Positions 26,646 through 35,719 of a stretch of 64,000 bases of DNA are shown piece by piece. Position numbers and translations under genes: made by a program. The notes under the pieces are model-generated. The model searched no databases. It was not told where the DNA came from and saw only the letters and a program-made list of their open reading frames with translations. Source of the stretch: Microbacterium invictum (GTDB lineage Bacteria > Actinomycetota > Actinomycetes > Actinomycetales > Microbacteriaceae); NCBI RefSeq assembly GCF_034421375.1, contig NZ_CP139779.1:2356001-2420000 (forward strand). Direction: 5' to 3'. Each line of letters begins with the position of its first letter. The stretch's first letter is position 1.

Positions 26646-27653
26646 TCAGTCGATCGTGACGTAGTCGGCGCCGGTGTAGTGGCCCGAGCGCAGCTTCTGC
26701 CGCTGGCGGAGGACGTCGTTCAGCAGGGACGACGCGCCGTAGCGGAACAGGTGCGGCTGGAGCCACTCCTCCCCCACGGTCTCGGCCACGAGCACCAGGT
26801 AGGCGATGGCGTCCTTCGCGGTGCGGATGCCGCCGGCGGGCTTGACCCCCACCCGCTGGCCGGTGGCGCGGTACCAGTCGCGGACGACCTCGAGCATGAG
26901 GAGGGTCGTCGGACGCGTGGCGGCGGGCTGGACCTTGCCGGTGGAGGTCTTGATGAAATCCGCTCCCGCGAGGATCGCCAGCCACGAGGCGCGCTTGATG
27001 TTGTCGTAGGTGTTCAGCTCGCCGGTCTCGAGGATGACCTTCAGCGAGGCGTAGGTGCCGTCCGCGCGGCGGCACGCCTGCTTGACCTGCGAGATCTGGT
27101 CGAACACCAGCCCGTAGCGGCCCGAGAGGAACGCCCCGCGATCGATCACCATGTCGATCTCGTCGGCGCCGGCGGCCACCGCCTCGGCGGTGTCGGCGAG
27201 CTTGATCGCGAGAGATGACCGGCCGCTCGGGAACGCGGTCGCGACGGCCGCGACACTGATGAGCCCGTCGTCGGGATCGCCGTGCGCCCCGCCCAGGGCG
27301 GCGACGGCGTCGGGGACCATGTCTCCGTACACGCACACCGCGGCCACCCGCGGACAGGTGGGGTCGGAGGGGTCGGGGGTCAGCGCCTTCGCCACGAGCG
27401 AGCGCACCTTGCCCGGGGTGTCCGCTCCCTCGAGGGTGGTGAGGTCGATCAGCTCGATGATGCGATCCAGGGCCCACGCCTTCGACGTCGTCTTGATCGA
27501 TCGCGTGCCCAGCGCCGCAGCGCGCTGCTCGAGCCCGACGGCGTCGACGCCCGGGAGTCCGTGGAGGTAGCGCCGGAGGGTGGTGTCGTCCGGCTCACCG
27601 CCGAGGAGATCGACGGCGCGCTCGGCGAGCGTCTGCAATTCGGTGCGGCTCAT
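26646..27653 (-). CDS. deoC: deoxyribose-phosphate aldolase
   Basis: The 335-aa class I aldolase has the Schiff-base lysine in GADFIKTSTGK (near 233) and the second active-site lysine in RVGVKPAGGIRT (near 269), with EIDMVIDRGAFLSG upstream. It is longer than the ~220-260 aa E. coli-type enzyme, with an N-terminal helical extension, as in many actinobacteria. It splits 2-deoxyribose-5-phosphate into glyceraldehyde-3-phosphate and acetaldehyde. The ATG at 27653 was chosen for AAGGGAAGGG upstream. First gene of the deoC-ALDH-half-ALDH operon. Confidence 0.94.
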   Translation of the reverse strand: MSRTELQTLAERAVDLLGGEPDDTTLRRYLHGLPGVDAVGLEQRAAALGTRSIKTTSKAWALDRIIELIDLTTLEGADTPGKVRSLVAKALTPDPSDPTCPRVAAVCVYGDMVPDAVAALGGAHGDPDDGLISVAAVATAFPSGRSSLAIKLADTAEAVAAGADEIDMVIDRGAFLSGRYGLVFDQISQVKQACRRADGTYASLKVILETGELNTYDNIKRASWLAILAGADFIKTSTGKVQPAATRPTTLLMLEVVRDWYRATGQRVGVKPAGGIRTAKDAIAYLVLVAETVGEEWLQPHLFRYGASSLLNDVLRQRQKLRSGHYTGADYVTID

Positions 27654-27698
27654 GGCCCTTCCCTTTCCCGGTTGCCTGCGATCGGGCAAACCTCAAGC

Positions 27699-28676
27699 CT
27701 AGACGGTCAGCGCCGCCCGCACACGGTCGACGTCGTCGGCCATCTGCGCGATCAGCTGCGGGATGCCCTCGAAGGCCCCCATTCCCCGGATGCGATGACG
27801 GAACTGCACCTCGACGCGATGACCGTACAGATCCAGGTCGGTCTCGTCGAGGACGTAGGCCTCGACCTGCCGTCCGGTCACGTCGTCGAAAGTCGGGTTG
27901 GTGCCGATGCTGATGGCGGCGGGATAGCGGATGCTGCTGCGCGGTCCCTCCGGCTGGCTCGCTCCGATCACCCCCTCGTCCACGAGCCATCCCGCGTAGA
28001 CGCCGTCTGCGGGGACGTAGCCTTCGCGATCGGCCGAGAGGTTCGCGGTGGGATAGCCCAGCTCCCTCCCCCGCTTGAAGCCGTGCACGACCTCTCCGCG
28101 CACCGACGGGGCACGCCCCAGGAGCTTTGCGGCGGTGTCGACGTCACCGGCTTCGAGGAGTTCGCGGATCCAGGTCGACGACACGCGGCGCTCTCCCTCG
28201 ACCGCCCTGACGTCGTCGACGACCTGGAGGGAGAACCCGTGCTCGGCCGCGAGCTTTTCGAGCAGGTCCACGTCGCCGGCGCCGCTACGGCCGAACCGGA
28301 AGTCCCGGCCGACCAGCAGCATCGCGACGCCGAGCGCGTCGACCAGGAGTGTGCGGACGAACTGCCGGGGCTCGAGATCGGCGAGCTCGCGGTCGAAGGT
28401 CAGCATGAGCGTGGCGTCGACACCGGCCTCGGCCAGCAGTCGCAGCTTCTGGTCGGGTCCGACGAGGCTCACCGGGCAGAGGTCGGGGCGAAGGAGCGCC
28501 AGCGGATTGCGATCGAAGGTCACCGCGACCACCGGGGTGCCCATCGACGCGGCGTTGATCTTCGCGCGCTCGATGAGGGCGCGGTGACCGGCGTGGACGC
28601 CGTCGAACTTCCCGATGGCGACGACCGACGGGCCGAAGCCCCGGGGGATCTCCTCGGGAGTGCGGAAGACGATCAC
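27699..28676 (-). CDS. ribF: bifunctional riboflavin kinase / FAD synthetase
   Basis: The 325-aa protein has the N-terminal adenylyltransferase domain (AIGKFDGVHAGHRALIERA near residues 15-35; SSTWIRELL near 150) and the C-terminal riboflavin kinase domain (GRELGYPTANLS near 205; ISIGTNPTFDD). It converts riboflavin to FMN and FAD. The GTG start at 28676 overlaps the stop of the small membrane gene upstream (GTGA). It is at the end of the infB-rbfA-truB-ribF run on the minus strand, where actinobacteria normally keep it. Confidence 0.95.
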   Translation of the reverse strand: MIVFRTPEEIPRGFGPSVVAIGKFDGVHAGHRALIERAKINAASMGTPVVAVTFDRNPLALLRPDLCPVSLVGPDQKLRLLAEAGVDATLMLTFDRELADLEPRQFVRTLLVDALGVAMLLVGRDFRFGRSGAGDVDLLEKLAAEHGFSLQVVDDVRAVEGERRVSSTWIRELLEAGDVDTAAKLLGRAPSVRGEVVHGFKRGRELGYPTANLSADREGYVPADGVYAGWLVDEGVIGASQPEGPRSSIRYPAAISIGTNPTFDDVTGRQVEAYVLDETDLDLYGHRVEVQFRHRIRGMGAFEGIPQLIAQMADDVDRVRAALTV

Positions 28677-29119
28677 GGCGTCACCGCTGCGGCGCGAGCC
28701 GCCTGGGACCCGCGCGTCGCCGGGCGATGCAGAACGAGCCACCAGAGCCCGAGGAAGGGCAGCACGAGGGGGATCAGCAGATACCCCGCGCCGAACCAGG
28801 ACCACACGGTGGGGTGGGCGAAGAGCGCGGGGAAGATGAAGCTGAGCGTCCCGATCACGAGGACGCCCGCGAGCTCGAAGCAGATCGCGATCCACGCCAC
28901 GCGGTACCACACCCGCGAGCCGGAGAAGATCAGCGCGAGCGTGGCCACGATGTAGACCACCGCGGCCAGCGCCGAGAGCGTGTACGCCAGCGGCGCCTCG
29001 TCGAACTCCCGGACGATCTGCACGAATGAGCGTCCGGTGGCGGCGAGCGCCATGATGCCGTAGACGATGACGAGGACACGGCCGATGCCGGTCATGCGGG
29101 GGCGGGGCGTCGAGAACAT
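28673..29119 (-). CDS. four-helix membrane protein between truB and ribF
   Basis: The 148-aa protein has four hydrophobic helices (VLVIVYGIMALAATG; YTLSALAAVVYIVATLALIF; VAWIAICFELAGVLVIGTLS; AGYLLIPLVLPFLGLWWLVL) and short charged ends. I do not know a function. The start at 29119 is preferred over 29131 because GGAGGACGCC lies directly before it. Its stop overlaps the ribF GTG, so it is translated together with ribF. Confidence 0.75.
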   Translation of the reverse strand: MFSTPRPRMTGIGRVLVIVYGIMALAATGRSFVQIVREFDEAPLAYTLSALAAVVYIVATLALIFSGSRVWYRVAWIAICFELAGVLVIGTLSFIFPALFAHPTVWSWFGAGYLLIPLVLPFLGLWWLVLHRPATRGSQAARAAAVTP

Positions 29120-29156
29120 GGCGTCCTCCATCCTACGTTCGCCGCCCCCCGGGCGG

Positions 29157-29525
29157 TCAGGCCAGCTGGATGGTCCAGATCACCTGCATCCGCCAGACCA
29201 TCACCGCCACCGCGAGCGCCGCCACGCCCATGATCACGGTGCTCCAGCGGCTGCGCTCGACCAGCGCCCAGGCGACACCGGCGGGCGGAAGGAGCGCGGC
29301 CGAGACGAGGTAGACCCAGAACTCCAGCAGGCTGCCGGTGGGGGGATTGCCGGCGAACGGCGCGACGATCGCCACCACGATCTGCACGATGAGGAGCACT
29401 TCGACGAGGGCCATCGCCCCGACCGTGAGATCGCTCGGACGGCGGCCGGCAAGACCCAGGATGACGCCGAGAAGCCCGGCCGCGACGGCGACGGCGACCT
29501 GGATCAGGGTGAACCACAGGATCAT
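29157..29525 (-). CDS. small membrane protein coupled to truB
   Basis: The 122-aa protein has four hydrophobic stretches (LIQVAVAVAAGLLGVILGL; ALVEVLLIVQIVVAIVAPF; EFWVYLVSAALLPPAGVAWAL; STVIMGVAALAVAVMVW). The ATG at 29525 overlaps the truB stop (ATGA). No family function is known to me. Together with the next gene it forms a pair of membrane genes inside the truB-ribF operon. Confidence 0.75.
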   Translation of the reverse strand: MILWFTLIQVAVAVAAGLLGVILGLAGRRPSDLTVGAMALVEVLLIVQIVVAIVAPFAGNPPTGSLLEFWVYLVSAALLPPAGVAWALVERSRWSTVIMGVAALAVAVMVWRMQVIWTIQLA

Positions 29526-30403
29526 CCCGCGACCTCCTCGGGCATGTTGACGACGCTCTTGATGTCCTGGCCCCGGCGTTCGACGATGCCGACCAGCACC
29601 CCGTCGGGGTCGATGGCCGCCGCACGCGGCGCGGGCAGGACTGATGCGATGCCGGTGAGCCGTTTGCCGTGCCGGAGGTCGCGCGCCTGCGCGGCGGTGA
29701 CGCCGATGGAGCCGAGAACCGCCGCTGCCGCCTCGGCCGGGGGCCAGGGCGAGGCGTCCGCGAGATCGTCGACGGCGACGGCGTCGGCGAGGGGGAAGGG
29801 GCCGATGCGCGTGCGGCGGAGGGCCGTGAGATGCCCGCCGACACCGAGGGCGGCGCCGAGGTCGCGGGCGAGGGAGCGGATGTACGTGCCGCTGGAGCAG
29901 TCCACGGTCACGTCGAGATCGATCACGGAGCCCGTCCGGCGCTCGTCGGTCACCTCCAGGCGGGACACGGTCACCTCGCGTGCGGCGAGGACGACCTCCT
30001 GCCCGGAGCGGGCGAGGTCGTAGGCACGCCGGCCCTCGACCTTGATCGCCGAGTAGGTGCTCGGCACCTGGGAGATGGTGCCGCGAAGACCCGCCAGGTG
30101 CGCCTCGATCTCGCCTCGGGTCACGCCGGCGGCATCCGTCGTCGCGGTCGTCTCGCCGTCGGCGTCATCGGTCGTCGTCGCCTCGCCGAGCCGGATGGTG
30201 GCCTCGTAGGTCTTGTCGAGTCCGACGATGAAGGTGAGCAGGCGCGTGGCGGCATCCACCCCCAGCACGAGCAGTCCCGTCGCCATGGGGTCGAGCGTGC
30301 CGGCATGGCCGACCTTCCGCGTACCCCGGGCCCGGCGGGCTCGCGCGACGACGTCGTGGCTGGTGATGCCGGACGGCTTGTCGACCAGGAGGATCCCCGC
30401 CAT
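29522..30403 (-). CDS. truB: tRNA pseudouridine(55) synthase TruB
   Basis: The 293-aa protein has the TruB active-site motif GHAGTLDPMATGLL with the catalytic Asp38. VPSTYSAIKVEGRRAYDLAR and CSSGTYIRSLARDLG follow, all diagnostic of TruB, which makes pseudouridine 55 in the T-loop of tRNAs. The ATG shares one base with the stop of the uridine kinase gene (TGATG). TruB usually follows rbfA; here rbfA is upstream but separated by the kinase and mutY. Confidence 0.95.
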   Translation of the reverse strand: MAGILLVDKPSGITSHDVVARARRARGTRKVGHAGTLDPMATGLLVLGVDAATRLLTFIVGLDKTYEATIRLGEATTTDDADGETTATTDAAGVTRGEIEAHLAGLRGTISQVPSTYSAIKVEGRRAYDLARSGQEVVLAAREVTVSRLEVTDERRTGSVIDLDVTVDCSSGTYIRSLARDLGAALGVGGHLTALRRTRIGPFPLADAVAVDDLADASPWPPAEAAAAVLGSIGVTAAQARDLRHGKRLTGIASVLPAPRAAAIDPDGVLVGIVERRGQDIKSVVNMPEEVAG

Positions 30404-31089
30404 CAGCAGGAATCCGCCCAGACGCGCCGGGGATGCGCGGGATCGGTGTTGTCGACGATGGCGGAGGCCTCGGCGCGCGGATCGGCGTCCTGGAGGTAGA
30501 GCTCCTGCCCCTCCCGATAGCGGGCGTTCGACGCGGCCCACGGATCGGGGTCGGTGCCGTCGCGCCGCGCCACGCGCTCGGCGGCGACGTCGATCGGGAC
30601 GTCGAGCCACACCGACCAGTGCCAGATCCCGCGGAGTTCGGGACGCAGGAGGAAGACCCCGTCGACGATCAGAACGGCGTCGCGGGGGCCGGTGACCCAC
30701 TCGGCCTCGACCGGCGCGTCCCGGCGATGGTCGAACGACGCGAGCTGGAATCCCGTCGAGCCACCGGTCTGCCCGCCGTCGCGGAACGGCTCGATGAGCA
30801 CCCGCCGGAAGGTCGCGTAGTCGAACGAGTCGCGGTAGAAGCCCTCGGGCGAGGTCCGCCCGCGGGCGTAGCGTTCCGCCCGGGGCCGGTGGAAGCCGTC
30901 GATCGACGCGCGGAAGACCGCCGAGCCGTCCTCGGCGAAGACCTGTGCCAGGTGGTCGGCGAAGGTGGTCTTGCCGGCACCGTCGGTGCCGTCGACGGCG
31001 AGGATGATCCGCCCCGCACGGTAGTGCTGGCGCACCTCGTCGCGGAGCGACCGCCACAGCGTGGTGGCAGGCGTGACGGGCAGCTGCAT
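30403..31089 (-). CDS. uridine kinase-like P-loop kinase
   Basis: The 228-aa protein has a Walker A AVDGTDGAGKTTFADHL (G34-T41), a lid/substrate segment FRASIDGFHRPRAERYARG and a Walker B-like AVLIVDGVFLLRPEL, as in uridine kinases and phosphoribulokinase-like P-loop enzymes. The likely reaction is ATP-dependent phosphorylation of uridine or cytidine, but related nucleoside kinases cannot be excluded. The start at 31089 is seven bases after a TAGGCT box; it is divergent from mutY. Confidence 0.82.
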   Translation of the reverse strand: MQLPVTPATTLWRSLRDEVRQHYRAGRIILAVDGTDGAGKTTFADHLAQVFAEDGSAVFRASIDGFHRPRAERYARGRTSPEGFYRDSFDYATFRRVLIEPFRDGGQTGGSTGFQLASFDHRRDAPVEAEWVTGPRDAVLIVDGVFLLRPELRGIWHWSVWLDVPIDVAAERVARRDGTDPDPWAASNARYREGQELYLQDADPRAEASAIVDNTDPAHPRRVWADSC

Positions 31090-31096
31090 GCCTCTC

Positions 31097-31102
31097 AGCC
31101 TA
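31097..31102 (-). promoter_or_regulatory. leaderless -10 box TAGGCT for the uridine kinase-truB unit
   Basis: Minus-strand TAGGCT, then GAGAGGC, then the ATG at 31089. It gives truB and ribF a promoter of their own, independent of infB-rbfA. Confidence 0.5.
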
Positions 31103-31136
31103 CGACCGCGCGACCCGGGCGACATGCGGGTCTGTC

Positions 31137-31142
31137 TAGGCT
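31137..31142 (+). promoter_or_regulatory. leaderless -10 box TAGGCT for mutY
   Basis: TAGGCT followed by GATCGGC and the ATG at 31150. The divergent kinase box is only 34 bases away, so the two promoters overlap in their upstream regions. Confidence 0.5.
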
Positions 31143-31149
31143 GATCGGC

Positions 31150-32043
31150 ATGCCCGACCTCGCCGCGCCGCTGATCGCGTGGTACCGCGACGCGGCACGC
31201 GATCTGCCGTGGCGACGGCCCGGCTTCCCCGCGTGGGGGACGCTGGTGTCGGAGTTCATGCTGCAGCAGACGCCGGTGGCCCGGGTCGTTCCGCACCTGG
31301 AGGCATGGCTCGCACGCTGGCCGACCCCTGCGAGCCTCGCCGAGGATCCCCCCGCGGAGGCGGTGCGGCAGTGGGCGAACCTCGGCTATCCGCGGCGGGC
31401 GCTGTGGCTGCACCGCGCGGCCACCGAGATCCGCGACCGGCACGGGGGCGTGGTCCCCCGCGACGTCGACGCGCTTCTCGCGCTCACCGGCGTCGGCGAC
31501 TACACCGCCCGGGCGGTGGCGGTGTTCGCCTACGGCGAGCGGCACCCGGTGGTCGACACCAACACCCGCCGGGTCCTCGCGCGAGCGGTGGAGGGTCGAT
31601 CCCAGCCCGGCGCGCCGTCGCGTCGCGATCTCGCCGCCATGGCCGAGATCCTCCCGCCCGACGACGAAGCCGCCGCGACCGTCAACGCGGCGGCGATGGA
31701 GCTCGGGGCGACCGTCTGCACCGCACGGGCACCCCGCTGCGACGTCTGTCCGCTGGCGGCGACGTGCGCATGGCGCGCCGCGGGCTTTCCCGACACCGGC
31801 GACGGTCGCCGCCGTCAGGCCCGGTACGAGGGCAGCGACCGGCAGGCGCGCGGGGCGGTGCTGAAAGTCCTGCGCGACGCCGATCACGAGGTTCCTCTGG
31901 AGGCCGTGATGCCGGACTGGCCGGATCCTCTCCAGCGCGACCGGGCGATCGACTCCCTCGTGTCGGACGGCCTCGTCGAGGCATCCTTAGGGATGCTGCG
32001 CCTTCCCGGGTCGGTCAGTCCTCGTCGTCCTCGCGGGGCTTGA
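31150..32043 (+). CDS. mutY: A/G-specific adenine glycosylase
   Basis: The 297-aa protein has the catalytic Glu35 in SEFMLQQTPV, the helix-hairpin-helix LTGVGDYTARAV, the catalytic Asp near 136 in VVDTNTRRVL, and the iron-sulfur cluster ligands C-x6-C-x2-C-x5-C in CTARAPRCDVCPLAATC. It removes adenine paired with 8-oxoguanine. It ends soon after the cluster domain and lacks the C-terminal NUDIX-like domain of longer MutY proteins, as is usual in actinobacteria. Its 3' end overlaps rbfA by 29 bases (convergent). Confidence 0.93.
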   Translation: MPDLAAPLIAWYRDAARDLPWRRPGFPAWGTLVSEFMLQQTPVARVVPHLEAWLARWPTPASLAEDPPAEAVRQWANLGYPRRALWLHRAATEIRDRHGGVVPRDVDALLALTGVGDYTARAVAVFAYGERHPVVDTNTRRVLARAVEGRSQPGAPSRRDLAAMAEILPPDDEAAATVNAAAMELGATVCTARAPRCDVCPLAATCAWRAAGFPDTGDGRRRQARYEGSDRQARGAVLKVLRDADHEVPLEAVMPDWPDPLQRDRAIDSLVSDGLVEASLGMLRLPGSVSPRRPRGA

Positions 32044-32446
32044 TGTAGGGGTCGGCCTCTCCGGCATAGGAGGCGGAGGACGCCAACCCTGCCACTTCGG
32101 CGTCGCGCTCGCGCGCCTGACGCAGAAGGTCCTCGATGTGGCCGGCATTCTCGGGAAGGGCGTCGGGGATGAACTCCAGCGTCGGGGTCAGCCGGACGCC
32201 GAGGCCGCGGCCCACCTCGCTGCGGAGCAGTCCGGTGGCCCGGCGCAGAGCCTCGCCGGACGCCAGGCGGGCCTCCTCGTCGCCGAGGACGGTGTAGAAC
32301 ACCGAGGCGTGCTGGAGGTCGCCGGTCACCTTGACATCGGTGATCGTGACGAATCCCAGCCGCGGGTCGCGCAGACCCTTCTCCAGCCGCTCGGCGATCA
32401 GCACCTTGATGCGGTCCGCCAGTCGGGCCTGTCGTTCCCCTGCCAT
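32015..32446 (-). CDS. rbfA: 30S ribosome-binding factor A
   Basis: The 143-aa protein carries the RbfA KH-type core: RLADRIKVLIAERLEKGLRDP, LGFVTITDVKVTGDLQHASV, and RLTPTLEFIPD. RbfA helps mature the 5' end of 16S rRNA and is needed for cold growth. The ATG at 32446 follows GAGAAGG. It lies 128 bases after infB on the same strand. The C-terminal ~25 residues are acidic. Confidence 0.94.
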   Translation of the reverse strand: MAGERQARLADRIKVLIAERLEKGLRDPRLGFVTITDVKVTGDLQHASVFYTVLGDEEARLASGEALRRATGLLRSEVGRGLGVRLTPTLEFIPDALPENAGHIEDLLRQARERDAEVAGLASSASYAGEADPYIKPREDDED

Positions 32447-32466
32447 CCTTCTCTCCCTCTCTTGTC

Positions 32467-32558
32467 GCCCCGTGTGCGTGCGCACTGGGGCGGCCGAGAG
32501 GGATGCCCCTCCGACGGCCGGGGACCCGCAGATCCCGTTCGCCGGTGAGGCATCCCTC
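32467..32558 (-). repeat. inverted repeats in the infB-rbfA spacer
   Basis: Two nested possibilities: a compact hairpin with arms GCCCC and GGGGC (32467-32471 and 32487-32491), and a larger 10-bp pair GAGGGATGCC (32498-32507) with GGCATCCCTC (32549-32558). There is no T-run, so an RNA processing or pausing structure is more likely than a terminator. Confidence 0.35.
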
Positions 32559-32574
32559 GCCGCAGCGTGGCGTG

Positions 32575-35357
32575 TCAGCCGCGCGGCTTCTCCACCATCT
32601 CGGTGGTCTCGATCTCGTCGCCGATCTGGATGTCGTTGAACTTGCCGAGACCGATACCGGCCTCGAAGTCCGTGCGCACCTCGGTGACATCGTCCTTGAA
32701 CCGGCGCAGCGATTCGATCGCCAGGCCGTCGGCCAGCACCACGCCGTCGCGGATGACCCGAGCCTTGGCGTTGCGCGTGATCGTTCCCGACCGCACGATG
32801 ACACCGGCGATGTTGCCGAACTTCGAGGAGCGGAACACCTCGCGGATCTCGGCGACACCGGACTGCACCTCTTCGAACTCCGGCTTGAGCATGCCCTTGA
32901 GAGACTGCTCGACGTCGTCGATCGCGTTGTAGATGACCGAGTAGAACCGCACGTCCACACCCTCGCGGGCGGCGCGCTCACGCGCCTTCGTGTCGGGGCG
33001 GACGTTGAATCCGATCACGATCGCATTGTCGATCGTGGCCAGGTTGATGTCCGACTCGGTGATCGCGCCGACGCCGCGGTGGATGATACGCAGCTGGACG
33101 CTGTCGTCGACCTCGATCTTCAGCAGCGACTCCTCCAGCGCCTCCACGGCACCGGACACGTCGCCCTTGATGATGAGGTTGAGCGACTCGACCTTGCCCT
33201 CTTCCAGCGCACGGGTGAAGTCCTCGAGCGAGATGCGCTTGCGGGCCTTCGCCAGGGCGGCGTTGCGCTCCGCGGCCTCGCGCTTCTCGGCGATCTGGCG
33301 GGCGGTGCGGTCCTCCTCGGTGACGATGAAGACGTCGCCGGCGCGGGGCACGGAGTTCAGTCCCTGCACCTGCACCGGACGCGAGGGGTAGGCCTCTTCG
33401 ACCGGCTCGCCGTTCTCGTCGATCATCGCGCGGACGCGGCCGTACGCCGTTCCCGCCACGATGGCATCGCCGACCCGGAGGGTTCCGGACTGGATGAGCA
33501 CCGTCGCGACCGAACCACGGCCCTTGTCGAGCTTGGCTTCGATGGCGACACCGCGAGCGGCCTTGTTGGGGTTGGCGGTGAGGTCCAGCCCCGCATCGGC
33601 GGTCAGCAGCACCGCGTCCAGGAGGTCCTGGATGCCGATGTTGTTGCGCGCCGACACGTCGACGAACATCACGTCGCCGCCGTACTCCTCGGCCACCAGA
33701 CCGTACTCGGTGAGCTGCTGACGGACCTTGGCGGGGTTCGCCTCGGGCTTGTCGATCTTGTTCACCGCGACCACGACCGGCACGTTCGCCGCCTGGGCGT
33801 GGTTCAGCGCCTCCACCGTCTGCGGCATGATGCCGTCGTCGGCGGCGACCACGAGGATCGCGAGGTCCGTGACCTGCGCACCACGGGCACGCATGGCGGT
33901 GAACGCCTCGTGACCCGGGGTGTCGATGAAGGTGACGGCGCGCTCGATGCCATCGTGCTCGGTCCACACCTGGTAGGCACCGATGTGCTGGGTGATGCCA
34001 CCGGCCTCGCCGGCGACCACGTTCGTCTGACGGATCGCGTCGAGCAGTCGCGTCTTACCGTGGTCGACGTGACCCATGACGGTCACGACCGGAGGACGGA
34101 TCTCGAGGTCCTCTTCGCTCTCGGCCTCGAGTTCGGCATCGAGGTCGAGACCGAAGCCCTCGAGGAGCTCCTTGTCCTCGTCCTCGGGCGAGACCATCTG
34201 GATCTTGTAACCCAGCTCCTCGCCGAGAACCTCGAAGGTGGCCTCGTCGAGCGACTCGGTGGCCGTGGCCATCTCGCCCAGGTTGAACAGGATCGTCACG
34301 AGTGTGCCGGGCTGGACGGTGTAGCCGCGCAGGGCTTCGAGCTTGTCCGCGAAGTCGGCGATCGATGCACCGCGACGCAGGCGGATGATCTCGCCGTTGC
34401 CCTTCGAGACGTTGATGCCGCCGACGACCGGCGCCGACCGCATCTCGAATTCCTGCCGCTTCGCCCGACGCGACTTGCGCTGCTTCGACTTTCCGCCGCC
34501 CTTGCCGAAGGCGCCGGCGGTGCCGCCGCCGGGCCCGCGACCGCGGCCACCGCCGCCACCGGGGCGACCGGCGAAGCCGCCGCCCGCGGGAGCGCCGGGA
34601 CGGAATCCGCCGCCGCCGGCACCGCCGGGACGACTGGGACCGCCCGGACGCTGCTGGAAGGGGGCGCCGGGACGACCGCCGCCACCGGGACGACCCGCGC
34701 CGCCGGGACGGGGGGCACCCGGACGCGGAGCGCCCGGACGCGGCGCCTGCGGCCGCGGGATGTTACCCGGGGTGGGGCGCTGGCCCATCCCCTGCTGCGA
34801 GGAGAAGGGGTTGTTCCCCGGACGCGGGCCCGCGGGGCGCTGGCCCATCCCCTGCTGCGAGGAGAAGGGGTTGTTCCCCGGGCGCGGGGCGCCGGGACGC
34901 GGGGCAGCTCCCCCCGGCCGCGGTGCGGGCGGGTCGGCGCGGCAGGGGACGGCGCGGGAGCGGACGAGGAAGGGGCCTCGGGTGCCGCCGCAGCGGGACG
35001 CTCGGCCGCGGGGGCCGGGGCGCCGGGGGCCGCGGGCCGCGGCGACGACTGCGGAGCAGCCGGGGCCGCGGGCGCCGGAGCGGCGGGCGCGGGAGCTGAC
35101 GGCTTGGCCGAGGTCGCGGGACGTGAGGGGCCGGGGCGGCCCGCCGGGCGGGCGGGCGCGGTCTTGGTGTCGCCGGCCGCGGGGGCCGGGGCACCGTCCG
35201 CCTGCAGAGCAGCGCGGAGCTTGCGAGCCACCGGGGGCTCGATGGTCGACGAGGGGCTCTTGACGAACTCGCCGAGTTCCTTCAGCTTGGCCAGAGCGAC
35301 CTTGCTGTCGACGCCGAGTTCGGAAGCGATCTCGTGCACGCGTGGTTTGGCAGCCAC
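32575..35357 (-). CDS. infB: translation initiation factor IF-2, with an apparent one-base deletion
   Basis: The GTG at 35357 (after ACAGGAGAATT) opens the normal IF-2 N-terminus ([20 protein letters not shown]) and an Ala/Pro-rich linker. Near 34926 the frame is lost, and the remaining ~790 residues continue in the next frame. Those include a Gly/Arg/Pro-rich region, the GTPase domain (G1 [11 protein letters not shown]3 DTPGHEAF, G4 NKID) and domains II-IV. Restoring one base (a C in the CCC/CCG run complementary to 34926-34929) gives a continuous ~927-aa protein. IF-2 places initiator tRNA on the 30S subunit. See findings for what the break may mean. Confidence 0.9.
34774..34881 (-). repeat. 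tandem 60-bp repeat inside infB
   Basis: A 48-bp segment is identical at 34774-34821 and 34834-34881 (60-bp period) and encodes two copies of [15 protein letters not shown] in the unstructured IF-2 linker. Such repeats can expand or contract, and also make this region error-prone in assembly. Confidence 0.85.
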
Positions 35358-35412
35358 AATTCTCCTGTCTAGGCCTACCCAGACAGGGCAGGCCGTTAGT
35401 CGCGGACGGGTC

Positions 35413-35685
35413 TCATTTCGAGCCGTTCACTTTTTTTCCATAGCCGTTCAGCCGTTTCTCGAGGGCTTTCGTGTCAGGCGCACCTGACACCCGCAATGCG
35501 CGAATGAATGCGCGGCGCCGCACCGCGGCATCCACGCACTCCTGCGTGTCGTGCACCCACGCGCCCCGCCCCGGCATCGACGCCCGTTCATCGCAGACGA
35601 GAACGGAATCGATGGCGACCACTCTCAGAAGGGTGGCCCGGGGAGCACGCGCGCGGCATCCGACGCACATTCGTACGGGTTCCAT
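35413..35685 (-). CDS. ylxR: YlxR family (DUF448) RNA-binding protein
   Basis: The 90-aa protein begins [21 protein letters not shown], with the paired cysteines C7 and C10, and has [24 protein letters not shown], the typical GRGAW motif of the family. It always sits between nusA and infB, as here, 34 bases after nusA. Family members bind RNA or act as nucleoid-associated regulators; the precise role is not settled. GAGGTG precedes the ATG. Confidence 0.92.
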   Translation of the reverse strand: MEPVRMCVGCRARAPRATLLRVVAIDSVLVCDERASMPGRGAWVHDTQECVDAAVRRRAFIRALRVSGAPDTKALEKRLNGYGKKVNGSK

Positions 35686-35719
35686 GGTACACCTCGACGG
35701 GCCTCGGCCCGGTGCCGGA

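Noticed and set aside
34848..35357. Treating the first part of infB as a separate gene of ~350 codons
   Set aside because: Its sequence is the normal IF-2 N-terminus up to ~34930; after that the frame yields low-complexity Arg/Pro/Val sequence without family likeness, which shows a broken frame and not a separate gene.
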